A DNA stretch of 64,000 bases from Collybiopsis luxurians FD-317 M1 (GCA_000827265.1 KN834771.1:526497-590496); one strand, 5' to 3'. Shown: positions 48,265-59,284, counted from the stretch's first letter. Notes: a model not told the origin generated them from the letters alone. Numbers and translations: made by a program.

Positions 48265-49275
48265 GAAGTTGCGACAAGAAATCGAGCATAGCACAGGGGA
48301 AGATGAACAAGAAGCACGATTTACGGCCAAACTACCGGCGAGTAGTGGGCTCGATCTGATTTTGTAGACGAGGAGAAAGCCACGAAAGCGAGGAAAGCAT
48401 TGTCGAAAATAACAGGAGTTATGCCATTCAGAATCCCAGAGATATTCGTTCACCAGCTCAGGCATCCAAAACGGTAGACAGTGTACCATACCGTTGCGTC
48501 TCATAAGTTTACTTTGACGGGTCTAGGCTCATGTTCGTCCAGGTAACATGTGCAGGTTCTAATCGGGATTCTTTTACAAACAGCCCCTTCTTCCAAACTT
48601 CAAGTATTACTGGTTTGTAGAGTAAGTCGTCTCCTTTTCCATTCCTAGCTTTCACTGAACTCTCGCAGGGCAGACATCAATTATCGATGCGAAATCGAAT
48701 ACGACCCGTTTTTGTACATGCAAGACAATAACAAATCTTACGGTTAGGTTTAACCTTCTTCAACAACTAAGGTGACTAACGAGCGGCTGGATCAATCTAG
48801 GCTTCACGGTCTCGGTTCCAGAAAAGTACGGGACAGCACCTACATTATGGGATACTTCAGTGGGCATCCCTTCATCTTCAGCCATTTCACCATGAAACGA
48901 TCTGGCCTCAGAATTCCTCAACAAGAATCCGCGATACCTAGATCCTAGCAACACCATGCGCTTTGCGTCAAAGGACGGAGGAAAGACTTGGATATGTGTG
49001 TTCCGGTCCTGCTACCTAATCTTCCGCGACTTTTTTGCTGAATGTGTTTCGCTCTACAGACCGGACCAATATTTAATCGGAGACCTTGACTTTTCCGCGT
49101 GTCAGAAGGGTAAAACAAGTATTTGGAGCATCTGGACGCTGCCGGTAGCTTTTATTACGGGGCGAGTGTTCCACCGTTCATTTCCTCCCGTCTCCCTACC
49201 TGTGCTCTTCAATCATCCATCCGTCCATCAGCGCTAATGCAAAATTTGTTCTCGCTCGAGAGACGCACCGATGCA
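48265..49275 (+). pseudogene. GT15 relic 3 (middle exons)
   Basis: Ordered remnants of exons 2-8 of the intact gene: D-F-V-D-E-E-K-A near 48355-48380, C-R-F near 48546-48560, [13 protein letters not shown] near 48668-48712, P-T-L-W near 48838-48850, P-R-Y-L-D-P near 48930-48950, R-P-D-Q-Y...G-D-L-D-F near 49058-49095, and E-R-R-T-D-A near 49255-49270. Frameshifts and stops abound. It lies downstream of relic 2, so two different GT15 copies decayed here, or one was rearranged. Confidence 0.75.
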
Positions 49276-49469
49276 CTGGATATATGGAGTATTGTAATTG
49301 ATACCTAACTTTGCAGTAACTGCTGCTGTCGACAATAACAAGAGTACATCAGCGGGCAGGAAGCAGATGTAATACATGGCTATAGTAGTTTAATGGAAAG
49401 TACAAACAAGTATATGAATGGATAACATAGATTAAAAGCGTCAAAACCGTAGAGAAGCAAGAAGGATAT

Positions 49470-50734
49470 TCAACTATTAGATGCTACTACACGATCCCAG
49501 CGAGTGACCAGGTCAGTACCCTGGAATGTCCGAGTGATCTCTTTCATGTTCTCGTAGGTAATACAACCGCTCAAGGTCTCCCAGTCCCAATTAACTGAGG
49601 TGTCGTTTGGATCCCAGGGACGATTCTTGCAGCCGAGGTTAAATTGGCGAATAATTTTCGTTAACCACTCGGTAAAATCAGCAAAATAAGGTTGAACGTG
49701 TAGAGTACTCCGGCTTAGGAACAAGCGTGATTTTTGGCTGCTAACAGCAACATCTCTGGACGTGAACCAATCCAAGTAAGGGCGTTTATCACTGAGGAGA
49801 CTGTGTTTGAGATTATTGTAATGACAGCACAAGATAAGCAGGATATAAAACACCGATTCGACGTCGTGCCTATACATATGACCCTTAGGCCAGTCTGCGT
49901 CAAGCAAGTCAAATGCCATGAACGGCTTTGTACCCGTACAGTGGTTAGAGCTCGGCTGATCCATTTGACCCAGACGTGACGAGAGATCGAAGTCATTAAG
50001 AACGCCGTATATACTCTGCTCTTTATCTGAGGAACGCCTAAACATGATACTACTGATGCTTAGGTCGCGGTGTAGAATCCGAGGTTTGTCGCATAACCAT
50101 CGGTGAACTAGAGTAGCATGGAGATTAATCAAGATGTGCAGAAATCGGAGGACGACGCACTTTGTAAGATATCGTAGAGTACTTGAGCAAGCTCCCTGGC
50201 ATTCCTCAGTTCCGACAGAGGGTAAAGCTTTGCCATGACTGTGACACGAATGACGCGGTCTTTACAATTTTTTGCCCCTAAGTATTGGAGGAGACGACCT
50301 TGCGCAGTGTCCTTTTTGAATTCTGTCAACTCTGTGGTTTCGCAGAAGAAAACCTCGGGAAGATGATTGAGAGCCCAATAATCACCCTCTTCTGCACAAG
50401 CCCTAGCCTCGTCTATGAGCACGTTTTCGGGTGCTCTAGTTTGAACGGGAAAGCTGAACTTCACAATCAGCGGCTTCTCCTTCCAGCTCTTGAACCTTCC
50501 CAGCCCTTCCTCCCTGATGCATTGAGCTTCAACCACAGTCGGACCCCGGCCTTTGATACCGTCAGCCCGGCAAATGACTCTGAGGATTTCCAAAGTCCGG
50601 ACGACGCCATCGTTGCAGTTAATCGTATACGTAGCCGCGTCCAGAGTTCCCCTGAAGTCCGGAAATTTCACATCATCCGGTAGACCACTCCGCTGTAGCT
50701 TTTCGACTGTTGTGCCAGTTGCTTGGGATTTTCG
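49470..50734 (-). pseudogene. FunK1-type fungal protein kinase, 5'-truncated
   Basis: Two minus-strand exons, from about 50734 to 50161 and 50107 to 49470, are joined by a 53-nt intron in frame. The open frame continues upstream of V-K-F-P-D-F (50671) with no ATG and ends at a TGA just beyond 50734. Kinase hallmarks are H-R-D-L-S (catalytic loop), L-N-D-F-D-L (DFG equivalent), G-T-K-P-F-M-A and Y-R-H-D-V-E-S-V-F-Y, diagnostic of the basidiomycete FunK1 family. The catalytic-loop Asn, normally four residues after H-R-D-x-S, is Ser (I-S-S-I-M). The N-terminal lobe is missing, and the break coincides with the start of the inverted-repeat element at 50735. Both features suggest an inactive remnant. 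Confidence 0.82.
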
Positions 50735-51793
50735 ATCATCGCCTCAAGGACCCGCACATTTGGCGGGTCACGTGACTTGATGACGTAGCTCAGGATTAGG
50801 TGCTAACAGACTTGGCTGTTGAACGAAGTTCAAGTTCGACTTCGCATTCACCAATAATAAATTTGTTACATTCTTTGTAAATATACTACAAGACTAACTA
50901 CTTGAGTGAGCAAAAAGTGAGGGTTTCACAGAGTCGCAGACTCGCACCTACTCCTCGTTGACTCCTCGGACATGTTCGGACCATGTGCCGAGCATGTCAC
51001 TGCCCATCATTTCCTAGCACGCCGTCGCTACCCACTTGCTGATCTCTGCAGGGTGATCCCTGCCTGATCTCCACTGCTCCCACTTCTCACCCACTGCTCC
51101 CGCCTCCTGCCCATTGTCTACGAAGTACTTTTGTCCAGATTTTTTGCCTCTTTCGTAAGTAATAAACAAAACATATGCACATAATTACTGGAAATGATCT
51201 AGTCTGACAATTATCCACTCCAATCCACTCCAATCTATTCCTTTGACTTCACTTACAGTGTATAAGTTACATGCAGCCAACAGCTTGTCATTGGGTTATT
51301 GCAGTGTTGGAGATAATAGTCTTGGGCAAAGTCCAGACAAGAGATGGGGACACTGGGCAGGAAGTGGGAGCAGTGGGCGGGAGGTAGGAGCAGTGGGCAG
51401 GAGGTGGGAGCAGTGGGCGGGAGGCGGGAGGCGGGAGCAGTGGGCAGGAGGTGGGAGCAGTGGATGAGCGGTAACAGTGGGGATCAATCAGCGGGTAGCG
51501 ACGGCGTGCTAGGAAATGATGGGCAGTGACATGCTCGGTACATGGTCCGAACATGTCTGAGGAGTCAACGAGGGGTAGGTGCGAGTCTGCGACTCTGTGA
51601 AACCCTCACTTTTTGCTCACTCAAGTAGTTAATCTTGTAGTATATTTACAAAGAATGTAACAAATTTATTATTGGGGTGAATGTGAAGTCGAACTTGAAC
51701 TTCATTCAACAGCCGAGTCCGTTAGCACCTAATCCTGAGCTACGTCATCAAGTCACGTGACCCGCCAAATGTGCGGGTCCTTGAGGCGATGAT
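50735..51793. mobile_element. Foldback-like element with about 300-bp terminal inverted repeats
   Basis: The left arm (50735-51034) and right arm (51494-51793) are near-perfect inverted copies. They start ATCATCGCCTCAAGG and end CCTTGAGGCGATGAT. Inside the arms, G-rich tandem repeats face each other in opposite orientation. No transposase gene is present in the 1059 bp. Long inverted arms with internal tandem repeats are the architecture of Foldback-type non-autonomous DNA transposons. No clear target duplication was found. The element forms the 5' boundary of the FunK1 kinase remnant. Confidence 0.8.
51352..51468 (+). repeat. G-rich minisatellite inside the foldback-like element
   Basis: About six imperfect copies of a roughly 18-20 bp unit (consensus close to gtgggagcagtgggcagga). 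Inverted C-rich equivalents lie in the left half at about 51069-51115. Confidence 0.8.
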
Positions 51794-52229
51794 GGATATT
51801 CGAGGCTGCGTGGCGGCCACATCTGGATCGCGATGGAAATTTGCCTCTAGTAAAATTCCGAGCTCTGAAGGCAAAAGCCTATGAGTCTGGTATATCATGG
51901 AATAAATAGCTGTCTGAGCGTGCTTTTGATGTCGATGACCTGCAGAACCGAGTGAGCGGCAAGTCAAGAACCAAGATTTTTACCCCTGTACCCGGCACGT
52001 GATTGCTATGTGGTGCTCAAACGCGTGCTCCCGTTTTGGACACGCGTTTTGAAATTCCGTCTAAATAGTAGAAATACCTTTGTGATTTCGGTTTGTTAAC
52101 TGGAGCGATACAACATCCACTTGGAACAGTTGGAAGCTGTAAGCAGTTTCCATTGGATCCATCTTCAATCCTTTTCCATCCTGGATACTCCTAGTCTCTC
52201 GTCCTCCAATCACCTCCTCCCATCAGGAT
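51794..52229. other. Interval between the foldback-like element and a GT15 relic
   Basis: No gene recognised. A minus-strand open frame at 51740-51967 overlaps the element's arm and shows no motif. Confidence 0.4.
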
Positions 52230-52735
52230 CATCGAGATACTGATCCGTCTCTCTGTCGCTGGGAAGGTGCACCGATTTCTCTTCCACTGCAATACGATCC
52301 ACCATTTCGATAATTTCGTGTACGAACTTGAACATACCGATGAGGAACAATGTTCAGTTCCATCCACGCCGCCATATGAGCGAGAGCGGTGTACGTGCAA
52401 TTATAATATTTCTATGGATGTGAAATCGAAGAGGTTGGGTTTCCTTTTGGTCATCGCCTTGACAGTTCGTCAGAAAAAGCTAGCCGATCGTTGCCTAACG
52501 ACTGAGGTCAAATCTTCGTTGGAGCTGTGAGCACCAGCTCAGCAGGCGTCTAGCGTTGACTTCCTCAGCTGCGAAGCTGTTCATCATGCCCCAATTTAGG
52601 TTTTCAAGAACAGCTGTCTCGATGTGATAGGAGAAAGATTAAATTGATTGGCCCTCCGAGGATGGTCTTATTTGGAGATATTTTTGTCAAGCAGATGCTT
52701 TGGCAGATCCGAGGGAGGCTGGACCCGGCTGATCA
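52230..52735 (+). pseudogene. GT15 relic 4 (exons 8-9)
   Basis: Corresponds to exons 8 and 9 of the intact GT15 gene: the I-H-H-F-D-N-F-V-Y-E segment near 52297-52325, P-S-T-P-P-Y-E-R-E-R-C-T-C near 52358-52400, then a long intron matching 33995-34251 and the final C-Q-A-D-A-L-A stretch ending near 52732. All earlier exons are missing. It sits before EF-hand/ZZ gene C, as GT15 does before gene A. Confidence 0.8.
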
Positions 52736-53498
52736 CATTTCAAAAGATCCGAGAAGCTTATTTTTTTGATTCTTCGATATTGAACTGGCGCATTTTTAAG
52801 ATCTGCACTGCGGAATGGAGGACGAAGAGAGAGGTCGCTGCCATTTTGCGTCTGCATCGTGTATTCGACAAGCACTTTTGCCGTCTGAAGAGGCGCACCA
52901 CTGGATGCGAATTAAGCGCTCGTTGTGTGAGCTACGCATCATATCTTTCCACTCCCCCAATGCATATGTACTCATGCTCGAGATGGGATCTTGCTTCTGA
53001 CCTTCTAATTTCACGCAAGGAGATGCGTTGCCGTCGCTGTTACTATCCTCAGCCAGACAGCAGACGCTAATGAGGAAAACAAAGCTGTTGCCCTCGCACG
53101 TTGTTACACCTTAAAATCACAGAGTCACTTGTACCCTTTACTTATACCTTTTTTTCCAGGGAATTTTGATTTCATGAGATAGTTCGGAGGCTCTTTCATT
53201 AATACGTTTCATATGTCTTGGATTCTGAATTTCAGTCATACGGCGCAATGCTTACAACTGGCTAGCTATGACGAGCTATAGCCGCTTCAAGTCCTCCGCT
53301 TATGACAAAATTGACCGGGTCATTGAAGATAGAACACTTGTATATTAGATCCAACACCTGGTGTTCTTCGTGATTGTTTCAGGAAGCACTTACATCGCGC
53401 TGTTGTCCGTGCTGCGCCTTATGACTTGTCGCCAAACTTAGGCCAACAGCTCATTGGATACGACAGATGTTCACATCCCCAATTATTGAACTTTTCTC
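52736..53498. other. Spacer upstream of EF-hand/ZZ gene C
   Basis: Counterpart of 34316-35140, with indels. No conserved open frame. Confidence 0.5.
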
Positions 53499-53508
53499 TA
53501 TAAATACC
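53499..53508 (+). promoter_or_regulatory. TATA box of EF-hand/ZZ gene C
   Basis: TATAAATACC 45-54 bp before the ATG at 53553; best TATA match of the three paralogs. Confidence 0.55.
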
Positions 53509-53552
53509 AGCTTCCTCATCTTTGCTATACCCACTGCAGCAGGTTTTACCAA

Positions 53553-56500
53553 ATGTCCCACTCAGTGAAGGCTGCTCTAGCGACTACAAAGAATGCCCTT
53601 CGCAGCTCCGCTGAACAGTCAGGGCAACCCAAAGGTTGAGATCGAGTCCATACTTCATCATATGGTAAATTCAGGCTGACGTTGATGCTGGCCCCAATGT
53701 AGGAGGCACATCGCAAGCTACAATAACTCCTGCTGAAAGAGTGGCACTCAATGCTTTTCGAAGTGAGATCGATAAAACCAACGCCTATTCGGAATCTCTC
53801 TCCAGGGGGTTAGATATACTGCAGCAAACACATCCCTTTGTCGCTGGTGAGGTCTTGTCTGATCCTATGCAGCGGCCTTATCCACTCACCGCGAACACAA
53901 GCCGCTATTATGGCCTTCAAGGCAGCTGTTAGCTTGGAAATTACTCGCCGCGAGAATGACAAGCGTATCCTGGCTGTTCGCATTGCCATGAATGATTTGT
54001 TCGCTGGGATACTACTGTAATTCCAGGTTCAGTGTAGCTGTCGCAGGATTCTACTTACACGCCATTCAATTAGTATCCAGAAAATTCCGGAGGAGAAGAT
54101 TGATTCAATTGAGGCTCGCTTAGGGGACCGTATCAAGACTATAGCCGAAGATATCGAAGAGTGCTGTACGGTATGCGATACTTACCAGAAAAAATCGAAC
54201 CTCGGTAAGAATTTGTTGACGCTCAGATTCTCATCCTGCTCACTCGCTTCAAGTCAAGTATTTTAGGTCACCTGAATGGGAAGAGAAGTTCACAAACTTC
54301 ATTGCCCTGTTCAGGAAACATCGGGATGACCTTACCAATGACCTTAGTTTGTACCTCGTCATCGAAATGGACCAGATGCACGACACGCTCGCCAATGTGT
54401 CTAAGTCCATTCAAGATACAGACGAAGACACATCCATGATTCGTCTTCTTGAACTCCTCCGCTGTCCTGAGGAGCGCGAGTTGCAAAACTTCATCATTAC
54501 AAAAGGTGGACCCAGAAAGATTTTGAGAAATGATAAACTCATAAACCAGCTGTTCGAAAAGAGTGACATGTTGAGGATAACATCATCCACTCGGAAGGAC
54601 CAGACCGAAACTATCCAAGAGATGAAGCGCGAGATTAAGAAGTCGGTGGACAAGTTGATCTCCGAGAACTTTGACCTGTTTCACGTAAAATTCAAAGCTC
54701 AGCTGGAGCAGTTGCATAATAGTATAGAGGCTTCAATTCGAGAGGAAGGTCAAAAGACCAGAGATGCACTGAAGGACGGTCCTCACAATCGGATTAATGA
54801 CCCGGTAAGGCATATATACTCAAGATGCAGTTAGGAGACTGACAAGATTACCCGCAGGAGCTCCGTCAAATTTGGAAAGACATGGTAAGGGTTTTGAAAT
54901 TGAAGTGTTCTTGGCTAACACTCTTTCAGGGTTGGAAAGGAACAGTCAAAGCTCGGTCTATGGCCATGGCTCTCCACGAATATTTTGCGGAGCGGCGGAA
55001 GGACATAAAATCCAGAGGCCAACAGTCCATGAAAAGTATTGCTTCCATTGTCCACTCGAGAGATGAATCGGAAGCCGATAAGATTCGGGGGATTGCAGAG
55101 ATTGTGGATAGCGATAGGCGAATACCCAAGAAGGATATACTAGAATATGCTCAAGATGACTGGGCACTGGAGTATATCACCATCTCGAGAATACAACCCC
55201 TACTCGAGGCCTTGGATGAGGATTCCTCGACCTTGATCTCAGTGGCAGAAGTCAATGCCTTTACTGCGGCCCGACCGACAGCTTGGAGGTAAATAGTCAG
55301 AATTCAGGATAGCTTTGGTCATTACTAACTTACTGTTGAATTGGGACAGCTTATCGAAGTGGATGGCATTTTGGACGGCCGGATTCCCTCTGACCCTCAG
55401 GCACTATTACACTCATATACAGCTGCTTTCATGGATCATCAGTGGCCTAGTCCCTGATGTCTTGCAGATCAATAGCCAGGTTGTCAAAAGCTTTATGAGC
55501 TCCCCGTTCTTTACATATGCGACTGATATACTAATGGCTGGCGTGCACAAAGCCTTGGATGACATCTGCGATAACGATGAGCTCTTGCAACGCTTTAAGG
55601 AGTACATGGAATCGGAACAAGAGCGGATGCAGAGGACGCTTCAAACTCTGAAGTACAGAATCGATGCTGAAAACACGCTTCGGTTAGTTACAGGCCCTGG
55701 TCGTTTGGAAAAGGTTCGGCTTTGTTGTTCTAATTAACTTATGCACTTCAGTAGTACTGACGTCTCATCACATAGTACCTCATGCCTCTGCTCTACCTAC
55801 TTTTTGTCCGAGTTTACCAAGTTGTCCTTTGCGCAATGACAACTGCCGTTGACCAAAAAGAAGTTGATGACATCCTGGAGTCGTTCGGAGTTATCCATGA
55901 AGCTATCGGCTCTCGGATGGAAAGCTTGAAAGGTAAGTTCGATCGGTAGTCTGTGTTAGTACAACAATAATAATTGCATTTCAGTCGTATGCAAATTGCA
56001 GAATGTCGATCCGAAAGTGCAATTGCAGAGAAGTGCCTATGGCATTGTATGTCTAATCCATCTAGTTTCGTACAAGAACCTTGGACTGAGTATTTCTTGA
56101 AGTTCTATTATGTAGCATACCAAGAAGACTTACTGGCGAGTGCTTATTGGAAGGCGATGTATAACACCCCCTTTATTGACACATTCGAAGACAAAGAGTA
56201 TGAAATACCACTCGAGGTGTCTGAGCCAACCTTTGCGGACGTCGAAGCCGTTGAGGCCATTCCATCTGGCAAATTACTCTATTCGATTTGGGCGGAATCG
56301 TTCGATGTTGAACCATATGATAGTTCTGACGACTTCGGGAGCCTGCTTTCATCGGACGGTTCTACAACAACTGCCTTGTCTTCCTGGTGCGGTTTCCTCA
56401 ATCACGGAGCATCTCATACAAAATACCCTGCTGGCGTTATTTATCTACCTCTACCGGAGAACGACGGCTTGTTCTCAGGAAGTGGATCAGACAGCATAGG

Positions 56501-58467
56501 GGAATTTTCTATTGAAGGTAGAGTCGATGGTGAGGCTATCATCTTCAACAAGCGTTACACCTCTGGAAAAGTCGAGGCACAGCGGTATGAAGGCAAGCTT
56601 AATGCCGACCGCAACCAGATGCTCGGCAGGTGGTGTCTTTGCGACACTGAACAAGAAGATTTCTCTAGGCGTCTTGACTCGACCGAGGTACTTAGACAAT
56701 TCGAACTCTACACTGCACCTCTAGGCATTCGCAGATTTTTCAAGGTAGACGCCGATCTGGTCTCCAGTTCACCTAGCGAGAAGTGGCGTTTTGCGATCAG
56801 CACTGTGATCACTATACTGCACATCAAAAGGAGGGAATTCCCTGGTTGGACCTACCTGCAGAACCGCCGGAAGATCAGGCGTCGGTTCATTGAGCTCTTC
56901 CCCAGGGTCCAAGAACTTCCTGTTTGGGGTGTTTATGACCCTCTGTCTAATGAAGAAATGGAAGAGCTCTGTAGGCTAGTCTCATGTTGCTCAAGGCGGG
57001 ACCTTCGATTTTATCGGTCCCTTAGCGCCTGCTTGCAGCGAAGAGTTGTTGTTCATTGGTGTGTACTTATTCCAAGTCCAACTTAGTTTCTTCATCTTTG
57101 ATTACATGCATGCAGGGGGGTGTGGTGTGCATCGTGTATTCTGAATAATCAGAGTGTTATAACTGGCACACGGTTTGTCTGTTTAGATTGCCTCATGAAT
57201 GGGGATACTTTAAATACAGGGGAAATTTTAAATTTCGACACCACTGACCTTTGCGCTGATTGTATTGATAAAAGCGTAGAGAGTATCGCAGACAAAGACA
57301 ACATGCATCATAATCCATTGCACGACATGCTGCAATTGCGGTACTGTTGCTCCTTTCGAAGATGCAGCTTCCTTCTCAAGGCTGCGCTTGCAATCACAAA
57401 GCAATTACGCGGCGAGGGTAGGTAGCCCAATGATAAAACATATGCATGCACTGAAGTTGATCTAATCTGGACCTATAGACGCAAAAGGCACTGTCTCTAG
57501 AATCTGTTATCAATGCCAGTCAATACTCGAGCGGCCATATTGGTATTGCTTGACATGCCCAGGTGACTACGTTAATTATAATCTTTGCGCACGATTTCAC
57601 GGTTCTGTAGACAATAAATGCATTTGCATGGGATGTAAAGACCAGCTCGACAGCAACTATGATCCTGTCCGGGACCTGAAACTCTTCTATGCCAGCGAAA
57701 CGCCGGAAAACGCAATATCTGGGCAAGATACGGAAGGCGCGGATGGTACCAACAACAATAAGACCAACAGCAAGGACGACGCCATCAATGAGAATGCAGC
57801 TGTGCATCTAGGTCCTGACGCGGTCTATACTCCGGGGACAAATAATGGAGGAGAGGAGATGAATCTCCCTTGGGATATACTTCCAATGGCCGTGACTAGT
57901 TGCATTGATGAAGTTGATTGCGCCGCTCAGGATGTTGAGGACCCTGACGTGGTCCACACTCCAGGGACAAATGGTGGAGGAGAGGAGATGGATCTCCCCT
58001 GGGATATACTTCCAATGGCTATGAGTAGTGGCGGTGATGACATTGATCGCGCTGCTCAGGATGGTGCAAACAGCGGTGGCGAAGGCGAGAATGGCGAGAA
58101 AACCGAAGGAGAAGTCAATGAAACGCCAGACAGGTCAAATGAGGATTCAAGGTCTGACAATGACAATACAAAGGACGACGCAGCATATATTGACTCGGAC
58201 GGGAGCGATGGTGAGGATATTGAACAACAACCGGTCGAGCATGTTTACGGACACACACTTCTCCTCTGTCGAGCCGAAGTGTCACCACCTGAAGATGGTG
58301 GCGTAGCGAAGCCTAGCGTTGATAAGCAGCTCGAAGAACTCAGGGAATGCTTCAACTCTATGGAGTCTAGGATCATGGAGCGGCTAGACAGTATAATACG
58401 GAGCGCATCTGGCCCCGGAAACGAGTACACGAATGGTTTGCTGTGGTCAGCTAGCGACGCATCATGA
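53553..58467 (+). CDS. Giant EF-hand / ZZ zinc-finger protein, paralog C
   Basis: Fourteen exons give 1396 aa: 53553-53634, 53703-53846, 53902-54016, 54074-54204, 54254-54804, 54858-54884, 54930-55288, 55350-55713, 55776-55932, 55985-56046, 56103-57058, 57116-57417, 57479-57562 and 57611-58467. Architecture is as in A: helical I-H/T-H-P-F-V-A domain, EF-hand loop DEDSSTLISVAE, hydrophobic helix, beta-rich region, two ZZ-like modules, acidic tail and C-terminal coil. Only this copy keeps the complete first knuckle, W-C-A-S-C, followed by C-L-D-C and D-L-C-A-D-C. The second module has C-Y-Q-C, Y-W-Y-C-L-T-C and C-I-C-M-G-C. The tail holds two tandem copies of a roughly 40-residue unit. C is far more similar to A than to B in exon 11. 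This is the copy most likely to bind zinc normally. Confidence 0.87.
57812..58063 (+). repeat. Intragenic tandem duplication in EF-hand/ZZ gene C
   Basis: Two units of about 123 bp (57812-57934 and 57942-58063) encode two copies of P-G-T-N-x-G-G-E-E-M-x-L-P-W-D-I-L-P-M-A, each followed by D-x-x-D-x-A-A-Q-D. Gene A has one copy lacking part of the L-P-W-D-I segment; gene B has none. Confidence 0.85.
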
Positions 58468-58579
58468 CGCGTCTATAATTGAGCGTAATGTGCGGGGCAG
58501 TAACTCTACATTGGATAATATGCACTTAGATATACATCTTAGTCCCTCGTCCTCTAGTCACCCCCTCCCATCAGTATCA

Positions 58580-58790
58580 CCGAGCTAAAGAGATATTAAT
58601 CCATCTCTCTATCACTGAGGAAGTGCACTTTAGGTGCACCTTCTTCATTTCGATTATCTTCTGCATGGACCTTCGAGTTCCGCTTTGATACCCAGATCCA
58701 CCTACATCAGCATACGAGCGCAAGAGGTGTACGCGCGATTAGAGCTCTTTGACATTCAAATGGAAAAGATGGGTTCCTTGATTGAGCCCC
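58580..58790 (+). pseudogene. GT15 relic 5, exon 8 part
   Basis: The H-F-D-Y segment near 58645-58670, the P-x-S-A-Y-E-R-K-R-C-T segment near 58700-58735 and the K-W-K-R-W-V-P stretch near 58757-58778 match GT15 exon 8 and especially relic 2 (47840-48129). Its exon 9 part is displaced to 59285-59345 by the inserted element. Confidence 0.65.
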
Positions 58791-58799
58791 TGTGACAGA

Positions 58800-59203
58800 T
58801 ATTGTGCACAATTTGACTGGTGCTACCAAATGAATGTTTGTGCACAATCCTTTCGTCGCACCAGTCGAGGCCACTCTAAAACAGATAAGATCAGATGTGA
58901 CTGCCCTAAACCCTAACCTAACCCTAACCCTTAACCTTTCGCGCGAGCACCCTGCGAGTGCGCGTAACCCCTAACCCAGCGCGCCTTCGGCGCGAGCCTA
59001 ACTCCTAACCCTAACCCCTAACCACCTACCCGACCCCCTAATAGAGCCATTTGGCAAATGTCGCAGACAGTTCCCACATGTCTAGCCCTAACAGGAACTG
59101 CCTACAACATTGCTTGATCTTAGGGTGGTCACTGGTAGTTACTAAAGGATTGTTCACAATCATCTGTTTGGTAGCACCAAAGATTGTGAACAATAATTGT
59201 GCC
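58800..59203. mobile_element. Inverted-repeat element carrying telomere-like repeats
   Basis: The left arm (58800-58853, including ttgtgcacaat and ggtgctaccaaa) is repeated in reverse at 59144-59203 with a few mismatches. The segment between the arms holds the telomere-like array. The element lies where the last intron of GT15 relic 5 should be: exon 8-like sequence precedes it and exon 9-like sequence follows. No transposase is present; exact ends and target duplication are unclear. Confidence 0.6.
58903..59028 (+). repeat. Interstitial telomere-like repeats (CCCTAA)n
   Basis: Degenerate CCCTAA/CCCCTAA units occur in two blocks (58903-58936 and 58964-59022), interrupted by GC-rich hairpin-like sequence (gcgcgccttcggcgcgag). 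TTAGGG is the usual telomere repeat of basidiomycetes. Confidence 0.85.
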
Positions 59204-59284
59204 ACTGGGTGGTTGATTAACATCTCCTTTGATACAAAAACGGGTATCGACTCCTTCGGCTGATTGGTCACCCCATTTGTGTAC

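Noticed and set aside
51243..51554. Glycine/serine-rich and proline-rich open frames in the foldback-like element
   Set aside because: Products of the G-rich minisatellite read in different frames.
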